In this document: one piece after another, positions 10,589 to 20,183 of the stretch
How positions within the stretch are numbered: position 1 is the first letter of the stretch
How the letters are laid out: each line of letters opens with the position of its first letter
NCBI GenBank assembly: GCA_008330645.1
Contig: VLTN01000033.1
Span: 351,008-415,007, forward strand
Length of the DNA stretch: 64,000 bases
Origin: Cafeteria roenbergensis
Taxonomy: Eukaryota > Sar > Bigyra > Bicosoecida > Cafeteriaceae
Direction: 5' to 3'
Notes under the pieces: generated by a model
What the model saw: only the letters and a program-made list of their open reading frames with translations
Told to the model about the DNA's origin: nothing
Database searches by the model: none
Made by a program: the position numbers and the translations under genes

Positions 10589-11346
10589 TTTTGCTGCTTC
10601 GCACGCTCGCCGACGTCGAGGCCAGCTGCCCGGTCGCGAGTGACAAGTGCGGGCGATCGCCTCGCGCGCCGCCGGGCTCGTCGGGGGGCCTGTGAAGCCG
10701 ATTGGGGCGCCGCAGCGCCGCCTTTTTGGCCAAACGATTGGGAGCGGGGTTGCTGGCAGAGCCGCAGGGCGTGGCCAAGCAACGGAGCAGGATGGGTCTG
10801 CCTGTGGGCGCGCAAGCACGCCTCCAGCCAGAGCGCCAGCGGAGGCAGCGCGTCGGTACCAAGCCGACAGGGCTGATCTGGAAGCCGGGACGCGCGAAGG
10901 CGGCTTGGGCAGTGTCGGGTTGCAGAGCCGAGCAGGAGCTGGCGAACCCGCCGCCGGCGCAGCGCGTGTGTGGCGCTCGTGCTGGATGCGTCGAATGCAC
11001 CCGTCCACAACCCGCATGACAGCGGGAGAGCGATTGCGGCTCTTCGCCCGAGCATTGCGCTTTTGCTGAATCCGGCGCATGTTTGGCACCCATCGCCACG
11101 CGAAGCGAAGGGCCGCCGCACATGGCTGGCCCACGCACCGCGGAGCCTTGCCGGGCTCCAGAGGACAGTTTGCTGCCCACTGAAAATCAAGTTCGCTAGG
11201 CACGCGTGCAAACGCTGCCAAGCGGCCACGCAAAATTCATGCCGCGCACCCGGAGCAGCGCAGGCAGGAGCGCTTCTCAAGCCTGACGAGCAGATGCAAA
11301 GCACATGCAGCTGCGAGGCGTAGGCGCCCATGCCTGCGCCGGGGAG
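10589..11346. other. Intergenic, no gene seen
   Basis: 758 bases between the 5' end of the coiled-coil gene and the 3' end of the PH-domain gene, both minus strand. It is less GC-rich than the flanking coding sequence (for example around 11160-11240). It has no frame with recognisable protein features and no clear promoter motif. Confidence 0.45.
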
Positions 11347-14300
11347 CTACTTGGCTGGGAGCCCACGGCCGCGCCCCCCGACGAAGCGCCTGCCGCCCGC
11401 CCTGCGCGCCTGCGCACCGCCGGCAGTCGAGCCGGAGCGGCGCGCCAAGGCCTGCTCCTTGGTCATGGACATGGCGGCCTGGGAGTGCCTGAACGCCGCT
11501 GCGCTCGACCACTGCTCGAGAGTGAGCTGCTCCTGGCGCTTGCGCCACCAGAGCTGCCACACCTTGAGCATGCGCACCCACTCGTCGCGGTAGGCCACCT
11601 TGTGGCACTGAAGGCGCAGCGCGCGGTCCACGAGGTCCGCGTTGAGGGTGGCGGACTCCACGCGGGGCATGGCGCCGGTCTCCATGGGGTTCGACCCCAG
11701 CCGGGCGCGGGTGGTGGCGATCATCACCCTGGCCGCCAGCCCGGGGGGCGGCGTGTCCGGGACGGGCGGCTTGGTCCTGGGCTTGGGGGGAGTGATGCAG
11801 CGGCCGTTGGCCAGCTTCGTGCCGGAGAGGGAGTCCCCGCGGTCCTGCCTGCCGGCCTTGGAGGGGCTCGCCCCCCCGGCCACATCCGTGCTGGCCATGA
11901 GGCTGCTGTAGCGCCGGCCCGGGATGCTCGCCCTGCCCTTGCCCTTCCGTTGAGGGGTGGCAGACGACGCTGCCGCAGCCGCCGCGGCCCCGGCTCCTGC
12001 ACCCGTGGCCGCTGCGGCGCCCTTGCCGTCCTTGCCACCGCCGCTGCCGCTACCGCTGGCGCCGTCGGCGTCGGCGTCGGCGTCCGCGTCGGCGCCGGCG
12101 CCAGCTCCGGCGCGCGCGGCCCGTGCCGCCCGGCTCCTCTCCTTGGCCTCCCTGGCAATGGCCTCTGCCGCCTGCTCGTCGCCCCGCTCTGCGGCCAGGA
12201 CTGCCCCGGTGTCGAGGTCGCCCAGGACGTCGTCCGTCTCGTCCTCCTCCGTGTTGGCCTTGATCGTGACAATGTGCTCCAGGCCGATGCGCGCGCCCAG
12301 CCTCATGAGCCGCCTCGGCTTCTCGCCCATGGCCCTGCCCGTCATGTGGCCGGTGGCGGAGATGCCGGCGTCGGCCTCTGAGCAAAAGTACGCGAGGAAG
12401 TAGGGCGTGAGGACGAAGAAGCGGTCCTTCGGCACGCCCATCGAGACGGCCGACTCCGCGTCCTTGGTCATCCAGCCGCTCATGAGGGCCAGCGGGTTGC
12501 CGTCGCGGTCCTCTAGGTAGGAGCGGAAGCGGTCCTCGACCACCGTGTGCAGCGTGGGGGTCATGCTGATCTCCTCCTCCGTGGCGTCCGGGCCGGGCTT
12601 GGGCGCCCGCCAGAAGCGAGGCCGGAACCTGGCCTCGGTCTCGGCCTTGAGCTTGAGCACTGCCTCGAGGCTCATCTCGGCGCGGCGTTTGGCCTCCTCT
12701 GCGTGGTGCTGCTTCGCCAGGATGACGGCCTTCTTGCGGTCCACCTCCCGCTGCCGGGCGGCCTCAGCGTTGGCCAGGCGCCGCTCCTCCGCCTTGCGCG
12801 CCCGCTCCTCCTCCGCGGCCTCGGTGCGCTCGTGCCTGGCGTGGCGCTCGGCGTTGGCCTTGGCCTTGCGCTCCGCCTCCGCCTTGGCCTTCTCCTCGTC
12901 GGCTCTCGCCTTTTCCTCGTCGGCCTTGGCCTTCTCCGCCTCGGACAGCTCCGCCTTGGGGGCGCGGCCAAACATCCTGCCCAGGAGCGTTGGGCGGCGG
13001 GTGCGGCCGCCCGCCCCCTCGGCGGTGGGCGGCGCCGCGGCATTGTCTGCGTCCTTGCCCTCCGTCGACGCCCGGCGCGACCCCTCAGCGGCGGTGGCAG
13101 CGGCGGCGCCGCCTTCCGCGGCTGCCGCGTCGCTCCCACCGTCACCTGCAGCTGCGGCAGCTGCTGCTGCTGCGCCGCCGCTGCTGGCGGCGCCGGATCC
13201 GGCCTCGTCGTCGTGGACCGGGCCGTCCTCCTCGGCGCTGCGCAGCTCCTCGATCGCGTCGCACCACTCGCGGCACTCCTCCTCGGTGGAGGCGCGCAGG
13301 ACGACCTCGCCCCCCTCGGAAGCTGGGCGGGAGAGCGCGAGCGACCGGTCCGCCACGTTGAGGCGGATGCCGGTCACGTCCCGCAGCCAGATGCGCGCGC
13401 CGTGCGTGCGCATGGTGAACCTGCCGGGCAGGTTGGGGAAGTCCCACTCCGCCAGCAGGTACCCCGACGAGGACACGCGGGCGTGCGCCGCCGAGGCGAA
13501 GTACACGAGAGCGCGCGGCGTGAGCACGAAGTAGCGGGCCTTGACCGTCTTCTCCTTGGCCTTGATCCGGCTGAGCCAGCCCTCCGCGGCCACGGCGGGG
13601 CTGTGCTCCCGCTCCGCCACGCCCTGCACCGCTGCGATCTGCTCTGCCAGCGAGTAGGCCGCGTAGTTGGCGGAGCGCCAGTCGATGGAGTCGGGGTCCG
13701 GGGCGGCGCCCCGCGCCTTCTTGGCCGCAGCGTCCAGCGCGTCCAGCTGGTCGGGGGGGCAGTCGCGCTGCTTGGCAAGCGAGAGGGCCTCCTCGGCGTC
13801 GTCGGCGTCGCGGAGGAGGGCGCGGGCGCGGCGGGCCTGGGGCGGCCACTCCTCGGCGCGGGTCACCCACATGCGCAGGCCGCCGCCCTCGGGCGGCTGC
13901 TGCTCCCGGGAGGGAATGCGGGTGACGTCCGCTTTGCGGGAAAAGTCATGCTCCGCGACGGACGGGGACGCGGTCGGGGACGCCGGGGAGGAGAGGCGCT
14001 TGCCGGAGGGGCTGCGGCGCAGCGGCGAGTCCCCGGCGCCGGCCAGCTCGGCAGAGAGGTCGCCCTCGGCGTCCACCTCGGCCTTGTCGTCGCTGAGGGA
14101 CACAGCGAGCGCGGCGGGCGCGGGTGTCCGCGGGGCCTCGGGCGCGTCAGCCGCCTCGGCGACCGGCACCTCTGCGCTGGCGGCAGCTCCGGCTGCCGGC
14201 GACTCGGCCGGCGCAGCTGAAGCGCCGCCTTCGGCCGCCGGCTCGGTCTCCTTAGGAGCAGCAGCCGGCTCGGAGTCAGTGGCAGGTGCCGCCTTGTCCG

Positions 14301-14538
14301 GCTCGGCCGTCGACGACGCGGCGGCCTCGACCTGGGGTGCTTCAACGTGCGCAACGACTGCGGGCTCGCTCGGCGACTCCTCGGCCTTGGCCTCCGCGGG
14401 CGGGTCGGACGGAGTCCCGGAGGCTCCGCTTGCCGGGGCATCAGCTACGGCCGGCTCTGGCGCCGTGCTCGCGGGCCCGGGCGCGGGGGCATCGGGTGTG
14501 GCAACTGCATCTGCAGCCACGTGCTCGGCGTCAGCCAT
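11347..14538 (-). CDS. Protein with two pleckstrin-homology (PH) domains
   Basis: About 1,063 residues from the ATG at 14536-14538 (MADAEHVAADAV) to a TGA-type stop at 11347. The first 300 residues are Ala/Pro/Glu-rich and probably disordered. A first PH domain lies at about residues 318-430: EGWLSRIKAKEKTVKARYF with the beta-strand pattern, ending in the typical C-terminal helix EECREWCDAIEELR. Residues about 525-615 are a Lys/Glu/Ala/Arg-rich single helix or coiled coil. A second PH-like domain follows at about 686-770 (SGWMTKDAESAVSMGVPKDRFFVLTP pattern, shortened here). The two domains share the KxRxFVLTPxxLxYF core, suggesting internal duplication. The C-terminus holds a Trp/Arg-rich helix (VWQLWWRKRQEQ). 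Phosphoinositide-dependent membrane binding is inferred from the family. The frame extends to 14745, so a start 69 codons earlier is possible. Confidence 0.75.
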   Translation of the reverse strand: MADAEHVAADAVATPDAPAPGPASTAPEPAVADAPASGASGTPSDPPAEAKAEESPSEPAVVAHVEAPQVEAAASSTAEPDKAAPATDSEPAAAPKETEPAAEGGASAAPAESPAAGAAASAEVPVAEAADAPEAPRTPAPAALAVSLSDDKAEVDAEGDLSAELAGAGDSPLRRSPSGKRLSSPASPTASPSVAEHDFSRKADVTRIPSREQQPPEGGGLRMWVTRAEEWPPQARRARALLRDADDAEEALSLAKQRDCPPDQLDALDAAAKKARGAAPDPDSIDWRSANYAAYSLAEQIAAVQGVAEREHSPAVAAEGWLSRIKAKEKTVKARYFVLTPRALVYFASAAHARVSSSGYLLAEWDFPNLPGRFTMRTHGARIWLRDVTGIRLNVADRSLALSRPASEGGEVVLRASTEEECREWCDAIEELRSAEEDGPVHDDEAGSGAASSGGAAAAAAAAAGDGGSDAAAAEGGAAAATAAEGSRRASTEGKDADNAAAPPTAEGAGGRTRRPTLLGRMFGRAPKAELSEAEKAKADEEKARADEEKAKAEAERKAKANAERHARHERTEAAEEERARKAEERRLANAEAARQREVDRKKAVILAKQHHAEEAKRRAEMSLEAVLKLKAETEARFRPRFWRAPKPGPDATEEEISMTPTLHTVVEDRFRSYLEDRDGNPLALMSGWMTKDAESAVSMGVPKDRFFVLTPYFLAYFCSEADAGISATGHMTGRAMGEKPRRLMRLGARIGLEHIVTIKANTEEDETDDVLGDLDTGAVLAAERGDEQAAEAIAREAKERSRAARAARAGAGAGADADADADADGASGSGSGGGKDGKGAAAATGAGAGAAAAAAASSATPQRKGKGRASIPGRRYSSLMASTDVAGGASPSKAGRQDRGDSLSGTKLANGRCITPPKPRTKPPVPDTPPPGLAARVMIATTRARLGSNPMETGAMPRVESATLNADLVDRALRLQCHKVAYRDEWVRMLKVWQLWWRKRQEQLTLEQWSSAAAFRHSQAAMSMTKEQALARRSGSTAGGAQARRAGGRRFVGGRGRGLPAK

Positions 14539-15159
14539 CAGCGCGGACGCGGGGATGCCAGGGGTGGGCGAGGGGGGCGCTGTCGGTGCGGCTCCGAGCG
14601 GGGCACCTCGCTGCGAGCGGAGGGGGGTCGGGGGAGCGGCGGAGGGCGCGGCGGCGTGGAACCTTGCGGTCGCGCACTCGTGAACGCGCCTCGGCTTGGG
14701 GCTGTTGCGGTCGCGGCAGGGCAGCGCGCCCCCCCCAGGCCCCATCTGCGGCCGCGGCCGCGCGCTCGCGGGCGTGGTTCGAGCCCCGGCGCGGCCCTCC
14801 CCCCACCGCGGCTGGTCAGGGCTGGCTGGGGCGCTGCGCCGAGAGACGGAGCCTGGAGATGCAACGCTGGCGCCTGCGCGCCACGCGCATCATCCAGAGC
14901 GCTCCGCCCCCCAGCCCATTCCGAGGCCGCCCCTGTGGCGCCCCCGCCGCGCAAAGCGGCGCAAACGGCCGAATGGCCCGATTGCAGGCTCACCTGAGGC
15001 GGGTGGCGGCCGGCTTTCGGTCTCCGCGGTGGGCGTTGCGCAGCCATTCGTTCGGCAGCGCGCCGCGGACATGGGCCGGCTGCCGGCAGAGCGAGCGTGG
15101 GCAGAGCGAAATTGCAACTCGGCTGGAACTGGCAACTGGGCCGCCCCACATCGGCCGCC
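14539..15159. promoter_or_regulatory. Divergent upstream region of PH and EXD2-like genes
   Basis: 621 bases between two head-to-head genes, so both promoters should be here. No canonical TATA element is evident. GC is slightly lower towards the EXD2 side (15060-15140). Confidence 0.35.
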
Positions 15160-18100
15160 ATGGGCACCGGAACCTCGCGAACTGCGCCCGCTGTGGTTGC
15201 TTCGGTTGTGGCCGGGGCTGCCGCCTCGTGGGTGCTGTACCAGCTGTGGAAGTCGGCGGAGGAGCCGAGCAGCGGAATCGAAACGTGGCGGCGCTTCCGG
15301 CCGCGCCTGCTTGCAGGGGACGCCGCGCGACGAATGCAGCTGGCCGCGTTCGAGAAACGCGGAATCGCAGAGGCTGCTGCCAGGAGGGCCCTGAGCGCTC
15401 TGAAAGAGGCGTGCGACCCTGTGAGCCAAGCGAGACTTGTGCTTGCCCCAAATAAAATTCCTTGCTCGCCCCCCCCCCTCCCCGGCACTGCAAGCAGTCG
15501 TGCTATGCGCGCCCTCGCTTCCGCCCCTGCTGCTGGTCGTGCGATCCCCGCAGAAGGCGATCCCCGCGGCGGCTGGCAAGCGCCTCTTCGTGGCGCGAAC
15601 CGGGCCGGACGCTGTGGCATTGTGCGCTCGCCTTGAAGCCGAGTTGCGTGCGGGCCCCGCCGTCCTTGCGCTGGATTCGGAGCATAACAAGTCGGGCACA
15701 ACGAGTGGGCTGCTGTGCGTGCTCCAGGCGTCGACGGTTCACTCTGACGTCATTTTTGGTGAGTCGCAGCCGCGCGCCCTGCTGCAACCAGCGTCCACGG
15801 CGTCGCGCGGGCCTGCATATTTTGTTTCTTCTTCTCCCCGTGCTAAGCCAGGGATCGATGCCTGCCCCATGCCTGCCTTCGCGTGGCCCCGGCCGCAGAC
15901 CTCTGCAAGGAGGATGTGCGGTTGGCGCTGAGCGGCGTCGACGGGCCATTGGCCGCGCTTTTGAGCGACGCGGAGTCCCTCAAGTTGCTCCACGGGTGCA
16001 GCAACGATGCCGTCTGGCTTGCCACGAATCTGGACGTGGCGGTGTTGCCGCCCATCCTGGATACGCAAGAGGCCGCCCGCTGCTGCTCCATGCCCACGAC
16101 TGCGGTGAGCCCATGCCCTCGGGCGCAGCATCCTCTCACGAACACGGGCGGCGGGGCGGCGGGGCGGCGGGGCGGCGGGGCGGCGGGGCTACAACTAAGG
16201 CTGCGGCAGCGACCGGGGAGGTGTGATGCCCGCGCTCGTACGCCGATGGCCAAACCACGCGCGTCCATCCGCGGGGCGGTCGTGCAGGGGCGATGCGAGC
16301 GCCAGAGGCGCAGGCCAGCCGACCGCAGTGGCCCCTTCGATACCCCCTGCCCTGCGTGCCGCAGTTCGGCGCCCTGGCCACCGAGCTCCTGGTGGAGGCA
16401 TCCACAGGCCGCCCCCCGCGCCCGGACAAGCGCCTTCAGACCTCCGACTGGCGCCGCAGGCCGCTACCCGCGAACATGCTGGCTTACGCCCGGGACGACA
16501 CCCGGCTGCTGCTCCCCGTGGCCGCAGCCCTCAGCGGCAGGCTCGAGCGACGCACCGGCAAGGGAAAAGCGGCCGCCGCCGGCGCCGCGGCCAGGAGCAC
16601 GCTCTCCCACGCGCTCGCGCGGTCCGCTGCCGCCGTCATCCCCGCTCCAGCAGGCAGCGGGAGGATTCGCCTGCCGGTGGCTTGGTCCTCCCCCGAGGCC
16701 GCGCTGGCGGAGGCGCTCAAGGCAGCCCGCGGAGCGCTCGCTATGCCGCTCATCGCGCCAAAGACGAGGGCCCCGCCGAGCCTGCTGCGCGCGGCCTGGC
16801 AGCACGCGCGTGACCGGCCGCCGGCCGGCGCGGCCCGTCCTCCACAGGCACTGGTGGCGGCGGCGGCGGCCGTGGGCTGGCGCTGGCGCCACGAGCTTGC
16901 CGTCCGTACCAACTGCTCCGAGCAGACGCTCCTCCCGGAGGCAGAGCTGGCTCGCGCCGCCAGCACCGCAGCAGAGGCCCTGGCGGGCGGAGGGAGCGAT
17001 TCGCAGGCGGCGGTTGCGGGTGTGGCGACGGAGGTGTTCGTGCCGCGAGCCGGCGGGCACGTCGGAAGCAGGGCGGCCGGCAGCGGCGAGGGGGCCGCGG
17101 TTGACTGGCGGTCCACGCTGGCGGCAGAGTGCGCGCAGGCAGCCGGCAAGGAGGCTGCGAGCGTGCTCTTCAGAGACATGGCAAGCGGGCTGGCGGAGGC
17201 GTGGTCCGGCGCGCTGACTGCCGCGGCGCTCGGCAGCGGCAGCGACCGGGCCGAAGAGCTCGCAAGAGCGGCCGCAAGCGCCTGCGCGCACGCCGGCTGG
17301 GACGAAGCTGCCGTCGCGGCCGCGCTGTCCTCGCGCCCCGGCGCCGCCGCTGGCGGCTGCGGATGTATGACCAGGGACCGGCTGGCGATGAAGCGAGCAC
17401 GGGGCGCCAAGGCGCTGATCCCGCGACGGACTCGCATGTACGACAACATTGAAATGTGGGACGCGCCCCCGAACAATGCCCTCCTGGCCAAGGTGGGCCG
17501 TCGCAAGGCCGTGTGGTACCTGTCCCGCGACCTGGGGTACTTTCAGCTCACCACGGGCGAGCGGGCTGTCCTGGCCGAGCTTGGGGCGCGCGGCGAGGCG
17601 GCGGCCGCGGCCAAGGCCTCAGAGCTGGGCCTCTCCATGACAGCGCGGGGCGGTGCCGGGGCGAGGGAGGAGGACGTCCGCCGCTTTGTGGCCGACGCGC
17701 CCCCCGCCGGGGACAACGGCCTGCCGCCTGGAGTGAGCGCGGCAGAGTTCGCCTCCGGGGAGGTGTTCTCCTCGCTGGGTCGCGCCATGATGGAGCTGGA
17801 TGCCGCAAGCGCCGCGCGCGCCGCCGCAGACCCCGGCAAGCTGCGCCCTGTGCGGCTGCGGCTGCGGCAGCCTGCCCGCGGCAAGGGAATGGGCGGGGAC
17901 GCCTTCCACCTGGAGGACAAGGTGAACTGCTGCGTTGTGTGTGGGTCGGCGGAGCGGCTGACCCGACTCTACGTGGTGCCCAAGCCCATCAGGGTGTGCA
18001 TGCCTCCCCAGTGCAAGAGCCACAACAGCCACGACGTCGTGCTGTGCTGCACCAGCTGCAACGTCATCGCCGACAGCGAGCTCAGCGCCCACGTGCGCTC

Positions 18101-19550
18101 TTGGCTCTCGCGCCTCGGCGTCAGCTCCGGCAGAGCCGCGACCCAGGAGCTCTGCCGCAAAACGGCCTCCCGCATCGCGAGTGGCGCTCTCGTGGTTGGA
18201 GGCGCAGCCGGGGGCGGCATGGCGTCGTGGAGCGACTCCCCGTTGCCGCTGGCGCCGGTGAACGACACGGTTCGCGCTTGGCAGTCGGTGATGGACAAGA
18301 CTGATCTGGGCGCAAGCGCGCCCATCAAGGGGCTCATGGAGGTCCTGCGGTGCGTCGTTGAGACGGGGCCAGTGTGGGGACCCCACTCCGTGGGGCCGGA
18401 TGGGCGGCCGATGGACTTTTGCGCAGACCCGGCCGGAGCCCCCACTGCTGCAGGCGCTGCTGCAGTGGCCGACTCTGCGGTGGCGGCGACGGGGCCTGAG
18501 GGCAGTGGACGCGGTGCCAGCACTGGCGGCAGCGGCATCCCGGGCGGAGGCGCAGGCCGGATGCGAGCCGCCGAGGACGAGTCCGCAATGCTCAGCAACG
18601 CCGAGGGCGAGGGCGAAGACGCTGCTGTTGACGAGGGTGGTCCAGCCGAGGACAGGGACAAGGACGACGAGGACAAAGACGGGGATGACGACGAGGACGA
18701 CGACGAGGACGACGAGGACGACGAGGAGGAGGACGACGAGGAGGAGGCGGACGACGACGAGGATGCCAAGCTGCCTCTGGCCAGGCGCATTGCCCTTGCC
18801 GGGGCTCGCCGCGTTCTGCCGCTGCTGCTGGCTGGCGCGCGGCTTGCCGGGTCCGAGCGGCGGTCGCCTCCGGCCGACGTCCTGGCCCGTGCCCGCAGGC
18901 GCGCGGCGCTGCTTGTCACCGTCATGGCTCCCCCCGACTGCCCTGTGGCACTTGACGCGCAGCTTCCAGCGGCGAAGAAGCTCCGCTCGCTGAGCAGGCA
19001 CAACAGCACTGACGGCGCCACGATGCTCGTCGACGCGATGGCCGCCGGAACGGTGTCGCCCGCAGACTTGCTCGCCGCCCTCGACAGCGACCTGACGGTG
19101 GTGCCGTGCGTTGAGCCGCCGCGGATCGAAGCGTTTTTGGTGGCCAGTGGCTGGCTCGGGGCCTCGGCCACTGACGGCGCAGCGCCGGAGAGCGGGTCGC
19201 CATTGGCTTCGACTGGGCTGAGCGAGCGCGCATCGCTGTCCCTTTTCGTGGCCGAGCGGGCCAACGGCAAGGCATTTGCCGCGCGAGCGGTCCGGCTGCT
19301 GGTCGCGGGACCGACCGCGGCCCTAGGGCTGGAGCGCTGCTCTGTGTGGGCGGAGGAAGAGGCAGCGCTGAGCCCCGAGCAGGCCAGCGGAGGCGTGGCC
19401 GTGACGGCGCTGGGCGCCGCCGCGGAGAGGAGGCTGAACCAGTTCGTCAGGTCCTTCCGGCAGCACTTCAAGGACAGAATGCAGCCCAAGGCGCTGCAGC
19501 GCAACTGGAGCGTTGACTACCCTGCGGTGCTGGACAAGGGCGGCAGGTAG
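15160..19550 (+). CDS. EXD2: EXD2-like 3'-5' exonuclease with long acidic C-terminal extension
   Basis: Four exons: 15160-15420, 15554-15758, 15899-16104 and 16365-19550. Introns of 133, 140 and 260 bases all start GTGAG and end GCAG, and the phases fit, giving 1,285 residues. The N-terminus carries a hydrophobic segment (VVASVVAGAAASWVLYQLW), as in EXD2, which is anchored in the mitochondrial outer membrane. The DEDDy exonuclease fold is complete: motif I LALDSEH, motif II near GCSNDAVWL, motif III ANMLAYARDDTRLL. Further on is the EXD2-specific region starting MYDNIEMWD, then a Cys/His module with CVVCG, AHNSHDV-like SHNSHDVVL and CTSCN, matching the EXD2 C-terminal domain. Human EXD2 is about 620 residues; the extra length includes an Ala-rich insert after motif III and a C-terminal extension with a Glu/Asp run (18661-18763). 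EXD2 works in mitochondrial RNA turnover and DNA-end resection; which applies here is unknown. Confidence 0.88.
16146..16189 (+). repeat. GGGGCGGC tandem repeat inside an intron
   Basis: Five copies of an 8-base G-rich unit lie in the third intron of the EXD2-like gene. The plus strand is G-rich with runs of four Gs, so a G-quadruplex in the pre-mRNA is possible. Confidence 0.75.
18661..18763 (+). repeat. GAC/GAG codon repeat coding an acidic run
   Basis: A purine-rich GAC/GAG/GAT triplet tract within the last exon of the EXD2-like gene. It codes for almost uninterrupted Asp and Glu over about 34 residues, likely a disordered polyanionic segment. Confidence 0.85.
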
Positions 19551-20183
19551 CTCCTTTGGCGCAGGCTTGGGCAGCGTCGGCGCCTGCGCCGCGCCCCGGC
19601 GGTCCGCTGTCGCCTGTGAGAGGATGCGCAGCCAGTTGCGAGAGGGGCGCGAAAGGACGGCCTGCTTGTTGCTTGTGTGTGCCACCTACGGCCCCGGGTG
19701 GATGGAAGAACGAGGAACGGTTGGATGGGCCAGTCAGGGCTGGGCCGGCTTGCCGAGCCGCCCCCCACGCACACAGCACACACATCCGAAATCAGGAGCC
19801 AGGCGAGTAGGGAGAGCGAGAGAGACGGCGAGTGGGACAGCTGGCGCATGCGCGCGAGCGATGCAGCACGAGCAGCTCGGGACGAGCAAGCGGAGGATTC
19901 CTCCGGACCGCGCAGCTGGAGAGCCGAGCCGCGGCGCAGACCCCCTTCGCTCCTTTCCCCGCGAGCCGGGAGACGAGCGTCCGCACGGGCAGGGTGCACC
20001 GCTTCCCAAGGGCCCGGGCGGCCAGGCACAGCGGGTCAGCATCACGCACTGCCATGCGCCCGCCACTCCCCGGGGAGTGGCGGCAGGGCCATGCGGTGAG
20101 TGGGGCGGAAGGCAGCGTGCCGTCCGCGCCACCGGTCGGGGGCCGCTGAGGCAGCATGCAGCTCTCTCGGGGCGGGACGATGC
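19551..20183. other. Convergent intergenic region, no gene seen
   Basis: 633 bases between the stop codons of the EXD2-like gene (+) and the OGDH E1 gene (-). It should hold both 3' UTRs and polyadenylation sites. No AATAAA is visible. A near-duplicate element, a short imperfect copy of CCCCGGGGAGTGGCGG/TGCCATGCGCC sequence, is present near 20050-20090, without clear meaning. Confidence 0.4.
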
